A stretch of DNA of 64,000 nt from positions 354,874 through 418,873 of the forward strand of contig NZ_BSFD01000002.1 in NCBI RefSeq assembly GCF_027922165.1, read 5' to 3'. Source of the DNA: Brevundimonas intermedia (GTDB lineage Bacteria > Pseudomonadota > Alphaproteobacteria > Caulobacterales > Caulobacteraceae). Each line of letters opens with the position of its first letter. The first letter of the stretch is position 1. The position numbers were made by a program, and so were the translations under genes. Below the pieces are notes generated by a model. The model made no database searches and was not told the origin of the DNA. It was given only the letters and a program-made list of their open reading frames with translations. Below, piece by piece: positions 26,111 through 34,497 of the stretch.

Positions 26111-27299
26111 GCGATTTCAGCCGGTCTTCATGGCCGTCGGTGGGGAAGTCGTCCGCGATCCAGCCGTCCTCAAAAGCTTTCAGGATACGCCCGGTCTCGG
26201 GTCCCGGCGTCCGGCCCAGTCGGGCCAGGTCCCGTCCGCCGACCGGCATGGACGGCGGCGTCCAGGCGGTCGCAAGGCGGCGCAAGGCCGCGCCGTCGCG
26301 ACCGCTCATCGCCTCCGCGCGCGTCAACCGATCCTCAAAGGCGGCGCGCCCCAGCCGATAGATCGCCGCCCGCGTCGCCGCGCCAGTCATGTCGGGCGTC
26401 ACAACCGGACCTTCGGCGACGGCCGCCGCCATCCGATCTCGCACCGCGTTCGACAGTCGCAGATCCTGGGCAATCCGCACGACCACGGCCGCATCGTCGG
26501 GCAGCAGGGCCGACAGACGCATCACCGGATCATCGGTCAGCCCACACGTGGCCTCGAACAGATCCAGCGGCTGGACGTCCGGCAAGACGACGGCGAGCAC
26601 CCCGGTCTCCGCCATGGCGCGCACCGAAGGGCGGGGATCGACCGCCGCCAGCAGCTTCAGCAGTTCCTTGGACACCCGCTCTGCCGACAGCCGGGCCATC
26701 CCGTCCTTCAGCGCGGCGCAGGCGGCCAGACCGGTCGGATCGGGTTCGCCGCGCCCGTACCAGGCCTGGAAGCGGAAGAAGCGCAGGATCCGCAGATAAT
26801 CTTCGCGGATCCGCGTTTCGGCCTCGCCGACGAAGACGATCCGGCCCTCGGCCGCGTCCGCCAGACCGCCGCCGGTGGGATCGAACACCCGCCCGGCCGC
26901 GTCGGCGTAGAGGGCGTTCAGGCGGAAGTCCCGTCGCGCCGCATCCTCGGCCCAGTCCTCGGTGAAGGCGACCACCGCGCGTCGCCCGTCGGTCTCCACA
27001 TCCCGCCGCAGGGTCGTGATCTCATAGGGTTTGCGCTCGGACACCCCGGTGATCGTGCCGTGCTCGATCCCAGTCGGCACGGCCTTCAGCCCCGCCGCCT
27101 TCAGCGCTGCAACCGTCTCTTCCGGCCGCAGCCGCGTGGCGATGTCGATATCATCCACGGGCCGGCCCAGCAGACTGTTACGGACGCAGCCGCCGACGAA
27201 CCGGGCGCAGTCGGGGCCGCCCGCCGCTTCCAGAGCCGCCATGACGGCGCGGGTGGCTGAGGCCTCCAGCCACGGCTGACCGAGCATGGACACGCTCAC
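26091..27299 (-). CDS. cca: CCA tRNA nucleotidyltransferase
   Basis: 402 aa. Class II nucleotidyltransferase motifs: FVGGCVRNSLLG and DDIDIAT (catalytic DxD), RRDFRLNALYAD, and DYLRILRFFRFQAWYG. It adds or repairs the 3'-CCA of tRNAs; bacterial poly(A) polymerases share this head but have a different C-terminal region. Start: GTG at 27299 overlaps the upstream NUDIX stop as GTGA; an ATG at 27287 is a possible alternative. It is the third gene of a DUF1285-NUDIX-cca operon, an arrangement seen in many alphaproteobacteria. Confidence 0.93.
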   Translation of the reverse strand: MSVSMLGQPWLEASATRAVMAALEAAGGPDCARFVGGCVRNSLLGRPVDDIDIATRLRPEETVAALKAAGLKAVPTGIEHGTITGVSERKPYEITTLRRDVETDGRRAVVAFTEDWAEDAARRDFRLNALYADAAGRVFDPTGGGLADAAEGRIVFVGEAETRIREDYLRILRFFRFQAWYGRGEPDPTGLAACAALKDGMARLSAERVSKELLKLLAAVDPRPSVRAMAETGVLAVVLPDVQPLDLFEATCGLTDDPVMRLSALLPDDAAVVVRIAQDLRLSNAVRDRMAAAVAEGPVVTPDMTGAATRAAIYRLGRAAFEDRLTRAEAMSGRDGAALRRLATAWTPPSMPVGGRDLARLGRTPGPETGRILKAFEDGWIADDFPTDGHEDRLKSLMASLG

Positions 27300-27958
27300 G
27301 CCGCGTCCTCTTCGGCTGCGACCTGGGGCGCAGGTTCGTCACCGTAGAGCCGGGCATGAAGCCCCTTCAGGATGCCGGCCGTGACGCCCCAAATGTAACG
27401 TTCGCCCCAGGGCATGGCCCAGAACCAGCGCCGCAGCCCCTCGTCCATGTCGTAGAAGTCCTGCCGGTGGTTGGCGGCGTCCATCAGAAAGTCCCAAGGG
27501 GTTTCGAACACCTCGGCGACCTCGTCCGGCGACGGCGTCGTGACAGGCGCCTCGTGCAGCCAGCCGATCACCGGCGTCACCAGAAACCCGGTTCCCGTCT
27601 CATAGGCGTCGGATAGGCCCAGCACCTCGACCTTCGCCGGGTTCAGCGCCACCTCCTCGTCCGCCTCGCGCAACGCCGCCTGGACCGCGTTTTCGCCGGG
27701 ATCCAGCCGTCCGCCTGGAAAGGCGATCTGCCCCGTATGCCGCACCAGGGTGTCCGCCCGCCGCGTCAGCAGCACCGTCGCCCCCTCCGGCCGCGCCACC
27801 ACCGGAATCAGCACCGCCGCCGGCCGAAGCTCCCGCACCGGCCGCGCCGCCTTGGGGTTCAGGTCGAAGTCGGACCGCGCCGCGACCAATTCCGGCCGCC
27901 AGGTCTCCACCGGGTCCAGCCGCTGAACCAGCCGGCTCCTCAAGGTCGCCAGCGTCAC
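27296..27958 (-). CDS. NUDIX hydrolase, CoA pyrophosphatase type
   Basis: 220 aa. The NUDIX box is GGRLDPGENAVQAALREADE followed by E, preceded by HTGQIAFPGG, the CoA-pyrophosphatase (NudL-like) signature. It would split CoA into 3',5'-ADP and phosphopantetheine. The C-terminal Ala/Glu tail (PAPQVAAEEDAA) looks disordered. It overlaps both DUF1285 and cca genes by 4 nt. Confidence 0.92.
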   Translation of the reverse strand: MTLATLRSRLVQRLDPVETWRPELVAARSDFDLNPKAARPVRELRPAAVLIPVVARPEGATVLLTRRADTLVRHTGQIAFPGGRLDPGENAVQAALREADEEVALNPAKVEVLGLSDAYETGTGFLVTPVIGWLHEAPVTTPSPDEVAEVFETPWDFLMDAANHRQDFYDMDEGLRRWFWAMPWGERYIWGVTAGILKGLHARLYGDEPAPQVAAEEDAA

Positions 27959-28518
27959 GCCACTGCCCCCAAGGAAAACGCCCGTCCGCCGGACCGCAAG
28001 ATCAGCCGCCCGTCGACCTCCTCAGCCATCTCGACCAGTTCATAGAAGACCGAGCGCGCGATCCGCGCCCACAGGTCGCGCCGCACATGGACGCGCGGCG
28101 ACGGTTCGCCCGTGGTAGGGTCGGTCTCGACCACGATGGGATCGGCCTCGCCCGCCCGCACCTCGTCGCCGACATCGGTAACGAAGATCAAATCGTCGCC
28201 CTCGCGCCCGACCGACACGGCCCGGAACGGCAGATCCTCGACGACGATCTTCAACTTCTCGACCGGCGTGACCAGGTGATAGCCGTCCGGATCCTTGCGC
28301 AACACGGTCGAGAACAGCCGCACCAGTTCCTTGCGACCGATGGGCGAGCCCTCGTGCATCCAGACGCCGTCGCGGCCGATGACGATGTCGATCTCGCCGC
28401 AGTGCTCGGGGTTCCACAGATGCACGGGCGGCAGGCCGCGGGCCGGCGCCTGTTTAACCGCCTCGGCGACGGCGTTCAGTCCTGACTTGGAGTCATCGGC
28501 GTTTGTCATGTCCGACAT
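27955..28518 (-). CDS. DUF1285 protein
   Basis: 187 aa. Segments PPVHLWNPEHCGEIDIVI, DGVWMHEGSPIGRKELVRLF, YHLVTPVEKLKIVVEDLPF and DLWARIARSVFYELVEMAE define DUF1285. No catalytic function is known; structures in the family show a beta-rich fold. It heads the operon with the NUDIX hydrolase and cca. An internal Met at residue 4 could also start translation. Confidence 0.92.
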   Translation of the reverse strand: MSDMTNADDSKSGLNAVAEAVKQAPARGLPPVHLWNPEHCGEIDIVIGRDGVWMHEGSPIGRKELVRLFSTVLRKDPDGYHLVTPVEKLKIVVEDLPFRAVSVGREGDDLIFVTDVGDEVRAGEADPIVVETDPTTGEPSPRVHVRRDLWARIARSVFYELVEMAEEVDGRLILRSGGRAFSLGAVA

Positions 28519-28549
28519 GACTTAGGCCCAGCAGACCGGCCGGGAAAGG

Positions 28550-29056
28550 TCAGCCGATACGGACCCGCCCCGAAACTGTCTCGGCCCTGGTCGGCAGCCA
28601 CAGGACGCGACGACGATCCACCGGCCCCGGCAGGATCGCCTCAGGCGCGCCGACGAAGCCGAACCGCTCGAAATAGGCCCGGTCGCCGACCAGCAGAACC
28701 CCGCCGACCGCCATGGTCCGCGCCTGATCCAGGCAGGCCTGCACCAGTTCCGCCCCCAGGCCGTCGCTGCGACTGGCGGCGTCCACGGCGATCGGCCCCA
28801 GGAACAGGCCGCTCGTCTCGCCGATCAGGACCGGCCACAACCGCACGGACCCGATGATCCGTTCTCCCCGGCGGGCGATGAAGCCTGCCGCCGGTCGCGA
28901 CCCTTCGCGCAGCCGCTCCGCCGTCTTGGTGAAACGGCCGGGACCGAAGGCGGCCATGATCAGGGCCTCGACGCCTGCGGCGTCGGCCGGGGTTTCGGCT
29001 TCGATCCGGCTGGAAGCCGCCGGCATGGCAAAATTCAGAACGGGGGCGTGCGACAT
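28550..29056 (-). CDS. GNAT-family N-acetyltransferase
   Basis: 168 aa. GNAT fold landmarks: IIGSVRLWPVLIG (strands 2-4), LFLGPIAVDAASRSDGLGAE (motif A with acetyl-CoA loop RSDGLG) and VLLVGDRAYFERFGF (motif B, the YFERFGF form typical of the YhbS-like subgroup). Substrate unknown. Single gene between the DUF1285 operon and the hydratase gene. Confidence 0.9.
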   Translation of the reverse strand: MSHAPVLNFAMPAASSRIEAETPADAAGVEALIMAAFGPGRFTKTAERLREGSRPAAGFIARRGERIIGSVRLWPVLIGETSGLFLGPIAVDAASRSDGLGAELVQACLDQARTMAVGGVLLVGDRAYFERFGFVGAPEAILPGPVDRRRVLWLPTRAETVSGRVRIG

Positions 29057-29127
29057 GGGCGCTCCGACGGCGAGGCGCGCGCACTAGGACCAAAGCCGCG
29101 CCAAATCAAGGCGCGGTCTTGGAAGGG

Positions 29128-29901
29128 TCAGCCGATCTTGGAGAAGTCGGGGGCCCGTTTCTGGGTGAAGGCCATGAAGGCCTCCATGGCCTCGGGGCTC
29201 TTCATCTGCGACCCGAAGGCCTCGCCCTCGCGCTGCATCAGCGCCCACAGACCCTCGGCGTCGCGCATCAGCCGCTTGGTCTTGCGGATGGAGTTGGGCG
29301 CGCGCGCCGCCACCTTGGCCGCCAGATCCGCCGCCGCCGCCTCGACCTGATCGGCCGGGACCGCGCGGTTGGCCAGGCCCCAGGCCAGGGCCGTGCGCCC
29401 GTCCAGCGGCTCGCCCAGGGCGAACATCTCGAACGCCCGCTGATGCCCGATGACCGCCGGCAGCAGCAGGCTGGACGCCGCCTCGGGCGCCAGGGCAAGA
29501 TTGACGAAGGGCACCGACAGCAGGGCGTCCTCGGCCACCACCACCAGGTCGCAGTGCAGCAGCATGGTCAGGCCGATGCCGACCGCCCGCCCCTTCACCG
29601 CCGCGACCAGCGGCTTGTCCAGGTCGGCCAGCGCCTTGAGGAAGCGGAACACCGACATGTCGAACGGCTGTTCCGTCTGGGCGCCGATGGCGATGAAGTC
29701 GCCGATATCGTTGCCGGCCGAGAAGCTGTCGCCCTCGGCGCGCAGCAGCAGGACTCGGACTGCATCGTCGTTGCGCGCCTGTTCCACGGCCTCGGACAGG
29801 GCCGAGTACATGGCCTGGGTGATGGCGTTCTTCTTGTCGGCCCGGTCCAGCGTCAGGGTCAGGACGCCGTCGGCCAGTTGGGTGCGGATATGTTCGCTCA
29901 C
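29128..29901 (-). CDS. Enoyl-CoA hydratase/isomerase family protein
   Basis: 257 aa, GTG start at 29901 overlapping the upstream MBL gene stop. Crotonase fold: DRADKKNAIT, FSAGNDIGDF (oxyanion-hole loop), GRAVGIGLTMLLHCDLV and VPFVNLALAPEAASSLL. The PEAASS segment resembles the delta3-delta2-enoyl-CoA isomerase (ECI) branch, with a single catalytic Glu, rather than classical hydratases. It likely acts on acyl-CoA intermediates in beta-oxidation. The longer reading frame starting in the upstream gene is rejected. Confidence 0.9.
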   Translation of the reverse strand: MSEHIRTQLADGVLTLTLDRADKKNAITQAMYSALSEAVEQARNDDAVRVLLLRAEGDSFSAGNDIGDFIAIGAQTEQPFDMSVFRFLKALADLDKPLVAAVKGRAVGIGLTMLLHCDLVVVAEDALLSVPFVNLALAPEAASSLLLPAVIGHQRAFEMFALGEPLDGRTALAWGLANRAVPADQVEAAAADLAAKVAARAPNSIRKTKRLMRDAEGLWALMQREGEAFGSQMKSPEAMEAFMAFTQKRAPDFSKIG

Positions 29902-30995
29902 GTCGTTTCCTCGTCCCGTTTGACGGCTGTCCACCAGTCGACGCCGTTCTCATCGCGCGTCCGCTCGGCGCGGCCACGTCGTTCCAGATAGTTCAGATGC
30001 GCCTGAGCCTCGCCCGTGGCCATGCCCAATACGCCGTCTCCGACCGCCCGACCGAACACGGCCGGGAAGCCGTCGATCACCCTAGACGGTTGACGCAACG
30101 TCCGCTCAAGCCGTTTCAGCGCTGTCTCATGACCGCGCTTCAAGGCGTCGAGCCGGGCATGAACGCCGTAGAACGGTTCGCCATGCGCCGGCAGGATAAA
30201 CGCCCCCTCGGGCAGCAGCCCGCGCAGCTTGGCCAACGAATCCATCCAGTCGCCCAACGGATCGGCCTCAGGCTCGGTCGGCCAGACAGAGACGTTCGAC
30301 GAAATCCGCGGCAGGATCTGGTCTCCCGCGATGAAGACGTCGTCCGACCGTCTCCACAAGCAGACATGTTCGGGACTGTGCCCGGACCCGACCACCACGG
30401 TCCAGTCGTCGCCGTCGATCTGGATCACGTCCTGGTCCGACAGCCGCAGATAGCGGCGCGGCATCGGGGCCACGCCCTTGGCGAAGCCGCCGTAGTCGTT
30501 CCTCCACCGGTCGATCTGGGCTTCGGTCCAGCCGGCGGCGCGGTAGTGACGTTCCCCGTCTTCAGGCGCGTCGCCGGCCTGTTCGGCCGTCAGCATGCGG
30601 GCGGTGACATATTCCAGCCGCGACATCAGCAGCGGCGCCCCGCTGCGTTCGCACAGCCAGCCCGCAAGACCGATGTGGTCGGGGTGCATGTGAGTGCAGA
30701 TCAGCCGTTTCACCGGCCGGCCCTCCAGCGCGCCGGCCAGCGCGACCTCCCAAGCGGCTATACTGTCCGGGGTGCGCAAGCCCGTATCGATCACGGTCCA
30801 AGCGTCGCCGTCGCGCAGGACATAGACGTTCACATGGTTCAGCTGGAACGGCAGGGCGAACCGAAGCCACAGCACCCCGCGCGCGACCTCGATCGCCGCG
30901 CCGGGCGCGGGCGCATCGGGCATGGGATAGGTCAGGCCTCGCGCCCCTATCCCCGGTTCCAGGGCCGCCGCATCGTCCGCCAAGTGCGTCTCCAA
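29898..30995 (-). CDS. MBL-fold metallo-hydrolase
   Basis: 365 aa. The metallo-beta-lactamase motif THMHPDHIGLAG (HxHxDH) is at about residue 103, with SGHSPEH, AGDQILP and PAHGEPF supplying the remaining ligands. The C-terminal helical region (LNYLERRGRAER) is the winged-helix-like tail found in this subgroup. The frame begins with TTG 30995; an ATG at 30923 is available, but homologues usually include the GLTYP segment just before it, so the upstream start is kept with reservation. It is coupled to the hydratase gene (GTGA). Substrate unknown. Confidence 0.88.
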   Translation of the reverse strand: METHLADDAAALEPGIGARGLTYPMPDAPAPGAAIEVARGVLWLRFALPFQLNHVNVYVLRDGDAWTVIDTGLRTPDSIAAWEVALAGALEGRPVKRLICTHMHPDHIGLAGWLCERSGAPLLMSRLEYVTARMLTAEQAGDAPEDGERHYRAAGWTEAQIDRWRNDYGGFAKGVAPMPRRYLRLSDQDVIQIDGDDWTVVVGSGHSPEHVCLWRRSDDVFIAGDQILPRISSNVSVWPTEPEADPLGDWMDSLAKLRGLLPEGAFILPAHGEPFYGVHARLDALKRGHETALKRLERTLRQPSRVIDGFPAVFGRAVGDGVLGMATGEAQAHLNYLERRGRAERTRDENGVDWWTAVKRDEETT

Positions 30996-31105
30996 TTGAA
31001 ACGAACAACCTTAGTCAGGTCTTGCCCAAGTCGTCCACAGTCGCCTTGACCCCGCCCGATTAGATCGCCACGAAGCCTTCAGCCGTTCCCAACCGAAGGT
31101 GTTCC

Positions 31106-32038
31106 ATGAAAGCCCGCATCGCCGCCGCCCTCGCGGCGCTCCTGTTCAGCGCCATATCGGTCGCTCCCGCCTTCGCGCAAGAGCAGCGCGGCCCCGATAA
31201 CCAGCCTCCCACCGTTGACGGCTCCTCGCGCGCCTCGGCCTCTCGTCAACGCCGCGAACGCGCGCCCGCCGCCCCCACGGCCGAGCAGATCCAGGCCGCC
31301 GCCCAGGAACAGGCGACGCTCGCCAACACCAACTGCCAGGTCACCGAGGCCAAGCTGCTCGGTCAGACCGAAGCCAAGACCTCTGTCTATGAAGTCGCCT
31401 GCGCCGTCGGTCCGGGCTTTATGATCGAGTCCAAGACCCCGCCCGAGGCGTCCAACTGCGTCCTGCTGGCCTATTCGGCCGCCGTCCTGCGCGCTCGCGA
31501 CCCGGCCGCAGATCCTGGCCCGCAGTGCACGATCACCGCCAACACCGACACGCAGAAATTCCTGCGCGAATACGCTGTCCAGGCCGGCGTCGCCTGCACG
31601 GTCGATGAGGTCAAGGTTCTGGGCAAGTCCAACGACGGCGGCATCATGTACGAAGCCGGTTGCTCCGACGGCGCCGGTTTTTGGCTCAAGCAGCTGAACA
31701 ACGCCTGGACCAAGACCCCCTGCATCCAGGTGCTGGCGGAAAGCGGAACCTGCGCCTTCACCACATCGGCCGAAAACGCCGCCATGGTGAAATCCTACTT
31801 CGCAGGTTCGGAGGCCGCATCATGCGATGTGACCGAGGCTCGTCTGATGGGCCGCAACGCCAATGGCGTCTTCTATGAAGCCAAATGCGCGGCCGGAGAC
31901 GGCCTCATCGCCCGCCTCAACACCGAAAATGTCGTGCAGCAGGTCTATCCCTGCGCCACCGCCCAGCAGATCGGCGGCGGCTGCAAGCTCACCACCGCGC
32001 CCGCCGCCGCTCCGGCGCCGGCCGGCGGCCGCCCGTAA
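31106..32038 (+). CDS. Secreted protein with three Cys-containing repeats, function unknown
   Basis: 310 aa. A signal peptide (MKARIAAALAALLFSAISVA, cleaved near AFAQ) is followed by a basic Ala/Pro linker. Three related units follow, starting NCQVTEAKLLGQTEAKTSVY, ACTVDEVKVLGKSNDGGIMY and SCDVTEARLMGRNANGVFY. Each continues as YE-x-x-C-x-x-G-x-G and ends in C-x-(I/V)-(L/Q)...C-x-(I/F/L)-T. Regular cysteines suggest two disulfides per unit. I know no function for this repeat. It is followed by a strong terminator. Confidence 0.8.
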   Translation: MKARIAAALAALLFSAISVAPAFAQEQRGPDNQPPTVDGSSRASASRQRRERAPAAPTAEQIQAAAQEQATLANTNCQVTEAKLLGQTEAKTSVYEVACAVGPGFMIESKTPPEASNCVLLAYSAAVLRARDPAADPGPQCTITANTDTQKFLREYAVQAGVACTVDEVKVLGKSNDGGIMYEAGCSDGAGFWLKQLNNAWTKTPCIQVLAESGTCAFTTSAENAAMVKSYFAGSEAASCDVTEARLMGRNANGVFYEAKCAAGDGLIARLNTENVVQQVYPCATAQQIGGGCKLTTAPAAAPAPAGGRP

Positions 32039-32058
32039 GCGACCCTCGCAGACCAGAC

Positions 32059-32097
32059 GAAGGGCCGTCGGAGCGATCCGGCGGCCCTTTTGTTTTG
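32059..32097 (+). terminator. Rho-independent terminator
   Basis: Stem AGGGCCGTCGGA / TCCGGCGGCCCT (12 bp with one G-U) with loop GCGA, followed by TTTTGTTTT. It lies about 20 nt after the Cys-repeat gene. Confidence 0.92.
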
Positions 32098-32142
32098 CGC
32101 GGCCTCTTTTCCGAGACCGTGACGCGCCCTACCGTCGCCGCC

Positions 32143-32940
32143 ATGCGCATCGCCACCTGGAACGTGAACTCGGTCAACGCCCGCCTGCCCACTGTGTTGG
32201 CCTGGCTGGAGCAGGCCGCCCCCGACGTCGCCTGTTTCCAGGAGATCAAGTGCGTGGACGAGAAGTTCCCGCGCGAGGCCTTCGAGAGCCTGGGCTACAA
32301 TGTCGAGACCCACGGCCAGAAGAGCTACAACGGCGTGGCCCTGCTGTCGAAATACCCGCTGTCCGACATCCGGCGCGGCCTGCCGGGCGACGAGACCGAT
32401 GAACAGGCCCGCTATCTGGAAGCGGTGGTCGAGGCGCCCCGACCGATCCGGGTGGCGTCCATCTATCTGCCGAACGGCAATCCGATCGGAACAGAGAAGT
32501 TCGACTACAAGCTGGCCTGGTTCGAGCGGCTGAACCGCCACGCCCGCGACCTGCTGGCCTTCGAGGAGCCCCTGGCCCTGTGCGGCGACTATAACGTCAT
32601 TCCCGAGCCGGAAGACGCCAAGAACCCCGCCGCCTGGACCGACGACGCCCTGTTCCAACCCCAGAGCCGTCAGGCGTTTCGCGCCCTGAAGAACCTGGGC
32701 CTAGCCGACGCGCACGAGGTCGGGGGCGAACCCGCCGGGACGTACAGCTTCTGGGACTATCAGGCCGGCGCTTGGCAGAGGGATCACGGCATCCGCATCG
32801 ACTTCGCCCTGCTGTCGCCCCAGGCGGCGGATCGGTTGCGGGGGATCGAGACCCATCGCGACGCACGCGACATGGACAAGCCCAGCGACCATGTGCCGGT
32901 GGTGGTCGATATCGACCTGTCGGCCGGGACGGAGGCCTGA
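32143..32940 (+). CDS. xth: Exodeoxyribonuclease III
   Basis: 265 aa. The ExoIII/AP-endonuclease motifs are complete: MRIATWNVNSVNAR, CFQEIKC (catalytic Glu), SYNGVALLSK, IYLPNGNP, CGDYNVIPE (GDxN) and SDHVPVVVDID. It removes nucleotides from 3' ends and cuts at abasic sites in base-excision repair. ATG 32143 is used; an in-frame GTG at 32119 would add eight residues. The frame reaching back to 31885 overlaps the Cys-repeat gene and is rejected. A small membrane-protein gene follows after 3 nt. Confidence 0.95.
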   Translation: MRIATWNVNSVNARLPTVLAWLEQAAPDVACFQEIKCVDEKFPREAFESLGYNVETHGQKSYNGVALLSKYPLSDIRRGLPGDETDEQARYLEAVVEAPRPIRVASIYLPNGNPIGTEKFDYKLAWFERLNRHARDLLAFEEPLALCGDYNVIPEPEDAKNPAAWTDDALFQPQSRQAFRALKNLGLADAHEVGGEPAGTYSFWDYQAGAWQRDHGIRIDFALLSPQAADRLRGIETHRDARDMDKPSDHVPVVVDIDLSAGTEA

Positions 32941-32943
32941 GCC

Positions 32944-33459
32944 ATGGCGGAGGTCGTGCGGGTGATCCTGCTGATCGCCTTGGCGGCGGCCCTGCTGACG
33001 ACCCTGGCCCTGGCCCTGTCCTGGTGGATGGAGCCGCCCCGCCGCATCCGCCGCGCCCTGCTGAAGGCCCTGGGCGCTCCGCCTGAGGTCGAGGCCGTTT
33101 CGCCCCGCGAAGGCCGGGCCTGCGCCCTGAACTTCGACATCGAACAGGTGGTGGTGCTTTGGGCCAACGGCGCCCACGGCCTGGCCTACGCCTTCGAGGA
33201 GGTCGAGGGCGGAGAGATCATCGTCGACGGCCATGTGGTCGCCCGCATCCGGCGTGGCGAGGCGCGCAAGGCGCTGGACGTGCTGGCGCCCGACGCCGAA
33301 CAGGTGGTGCTGCGGCTGATGTTCGCGGACGCCCGCCATCCCGAGTTCGAGCTGGCCCTGTGGGACGCCGCCTTGACGGGCGGGACCGGTTCGCCGGGCG
33401 AGGCGTTGCGGCTGGGCCGGCGGTGGCTGTCGCACCTCGAAGCCCTGTTGAAGAGCTGA
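32944..33459 (+). CDS. Single-pass membrane protein, function unknown
   Basis: 171 aa. One N-terminal helix (VVRVILLIALAAALLTTLALAL), a basic stretch (EPPRRIRRAL), then a soluble domain with the segments ACALNFDIEQVVVLWANGAHG and EEVEGGEIIVDGHVVARI. I recognise no family. It starts 3 nt after the xth stop, so co-transcription is expected. Confidence 0.8.
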   Translation: MAEVVRVILLIALAAALLTTLALALSWWMEPPRRIRRALLKALGAPPEVEAVSPREGRACALNFDIEQVVVLWANGAHGLAYAFEEVEGGEIIVDGHVVARIRRGEARKALDVLAPDAEQVVLRLMFADARHPEFELALWDAALTGGTGSPGEALRLGRRWLSHLEALLKS

Positions 33460-33540
33460 CCGCCCCCCTTCCGATTGGGCGGCGAGAGGTCTAGAACCCC
33501 CGCTCATTCCTATCGACACGCCTTTTTACGGGAGGCCGCC

Positions 33541-34446
33541 TTGGCCCGCCTATTCGACGCCTATGTCGTCGCCGACTGGACCGCCGCCGAAACCAAGAAA
33601 CTCGGCGACACCTCGCTGTGGATCGGGGTGGCGAAGCGCGACGTGCGGTTCCGCCTCTATACCGAGACGCACAATGTCGCGACCCGGGCTGAGGGCGAGG
33701 CCCTGCTGGCCTCGATCCTGCAGGATCACAGGAAGCGCGGCGACCGGGTTCTGGTCGGGCTGGACTTCAACTTCGGCTATCCGGTCGGCACGGCCGCGCG
33801 GCTGAAGCTGGATGGAACGCCTTGGAATTCCATGTGGAAATTCATCGCGTCCAATGTCGTGGACAAGGCCGACAATACGAACAACCGCTACCAGGTGGCG
33901 GCCAAGATGAACCGGCTGATGACGGACGAGGCCTGGCCGCTGTGGGGCGCGCCGGCGAAACAGGCGCAGCGCTGGCTGACGACGACCAAGCCGCCGGTGG
34001 GCGCCGGGGCCGACATCCCCGAGTTCCGGGCGACCGAAAACGCGGCGCGCAAAGGCCGGCTGCAGCCCAAGAGCGTGTGGCAGATGCACGGGGCGGGCGC
34101 CGTCGGCGGCCAGACCCTGGTGGGCATCCCGGCCGTGCGCAGGTTGTTGGAAAGCCTGGGGTCTTCGGGCGCCGTCTGGCCGTTCGGCACCGGCTGGCGC
34201 GCGCTTAGCCCTGAGGATGTCGAGCCCCTGTCGGCCCTGGTGGTCGAGGTCTGGCCCTCGATGTTCGACGCCAAACCCAACGAGGGCGAGTTCAAGGACC
34301 AGGCCCAGGTCCGGTCCACCGCCGAGGCCCTGGCCCACATGGACGAGGCCGGCGATCTGGCCAAGGCCTTCGGTCCGCCCAAGGACGCCACGCCCGAGCT
34401 GATCGCCCAGGTGGAGCAGGAAGAAGGCTGGATTCTGGGGGTCTGA
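33541..34446 (+). CDS. Conserved protein of unknown function
   Basis: 301 aa. TTG 33541 is chosen because GGGAGG lies seven bases upstream and the product starts MARLFDAYVVADWTAAE, a plausible nuclease- or DUF429-like first strand; the frame further upstream is not conserved-looking. Other notable segments are GDRVLVGLDFNFGYPVGTA, NVVDKADNTNNRYQVAAKMN, KSVWQMHGAGAVGGQTLVG and VWPFGTGW. The Asp in VADW and in GLDFNFG, spaced like RNase H-fold acidic residues, is suggestive only. Annotated homologues carry inconsistent names, so no function is given. Confidence 0.75.
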   Translation: MARLFDAYVVADWTAAETKKLGDTSLWIGVAKRDVRFRLYTETHNVATRAEGEALLASILQDHRKRGDRVLVGLDFNFGYPVGTAARLKLDGTPWNSMWKFIASNVVDKADNTNNRYQVAAKMNRLMTDEAWPLWGAPAKQAQRWLTTTKPPVGAGADIPEFRATENAARKGRLQPKSVWQMHGAGAVGGQTLVGIPAVRRLLESLGSSGAVWPFGTGWRALSPEDVEPLSALVVEVWPSMFDAKPNEGEFKDQAQVRSTAEALAHMDEAGDLAKAFGPPKDATPELIAQVEQEEGWILGV

Positions 34447-34456
34447 ACCTGGAGAA

Positions 34457-34490
34457 AACCTCGACAAATTCTGGAGAATTTGTCGAGGTT
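34457..34490. terminator. Perfect 15-bp inverted repeat between convergent genes
   Basis: Arms AACCTCGACAAATTC and GAATTTGTCGAGGTT with loop TGGA. It sits 10 nt after the stop at 34446 and 7 nt before the nspC stop at 34498. Both strands end in an A/T-poor context, so it would act as a bidirectional transcript-end hairpin rather than a classic U-tract terminator. Confidence 0.7.
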
Positions 34491-34497
34491 CTATCGG

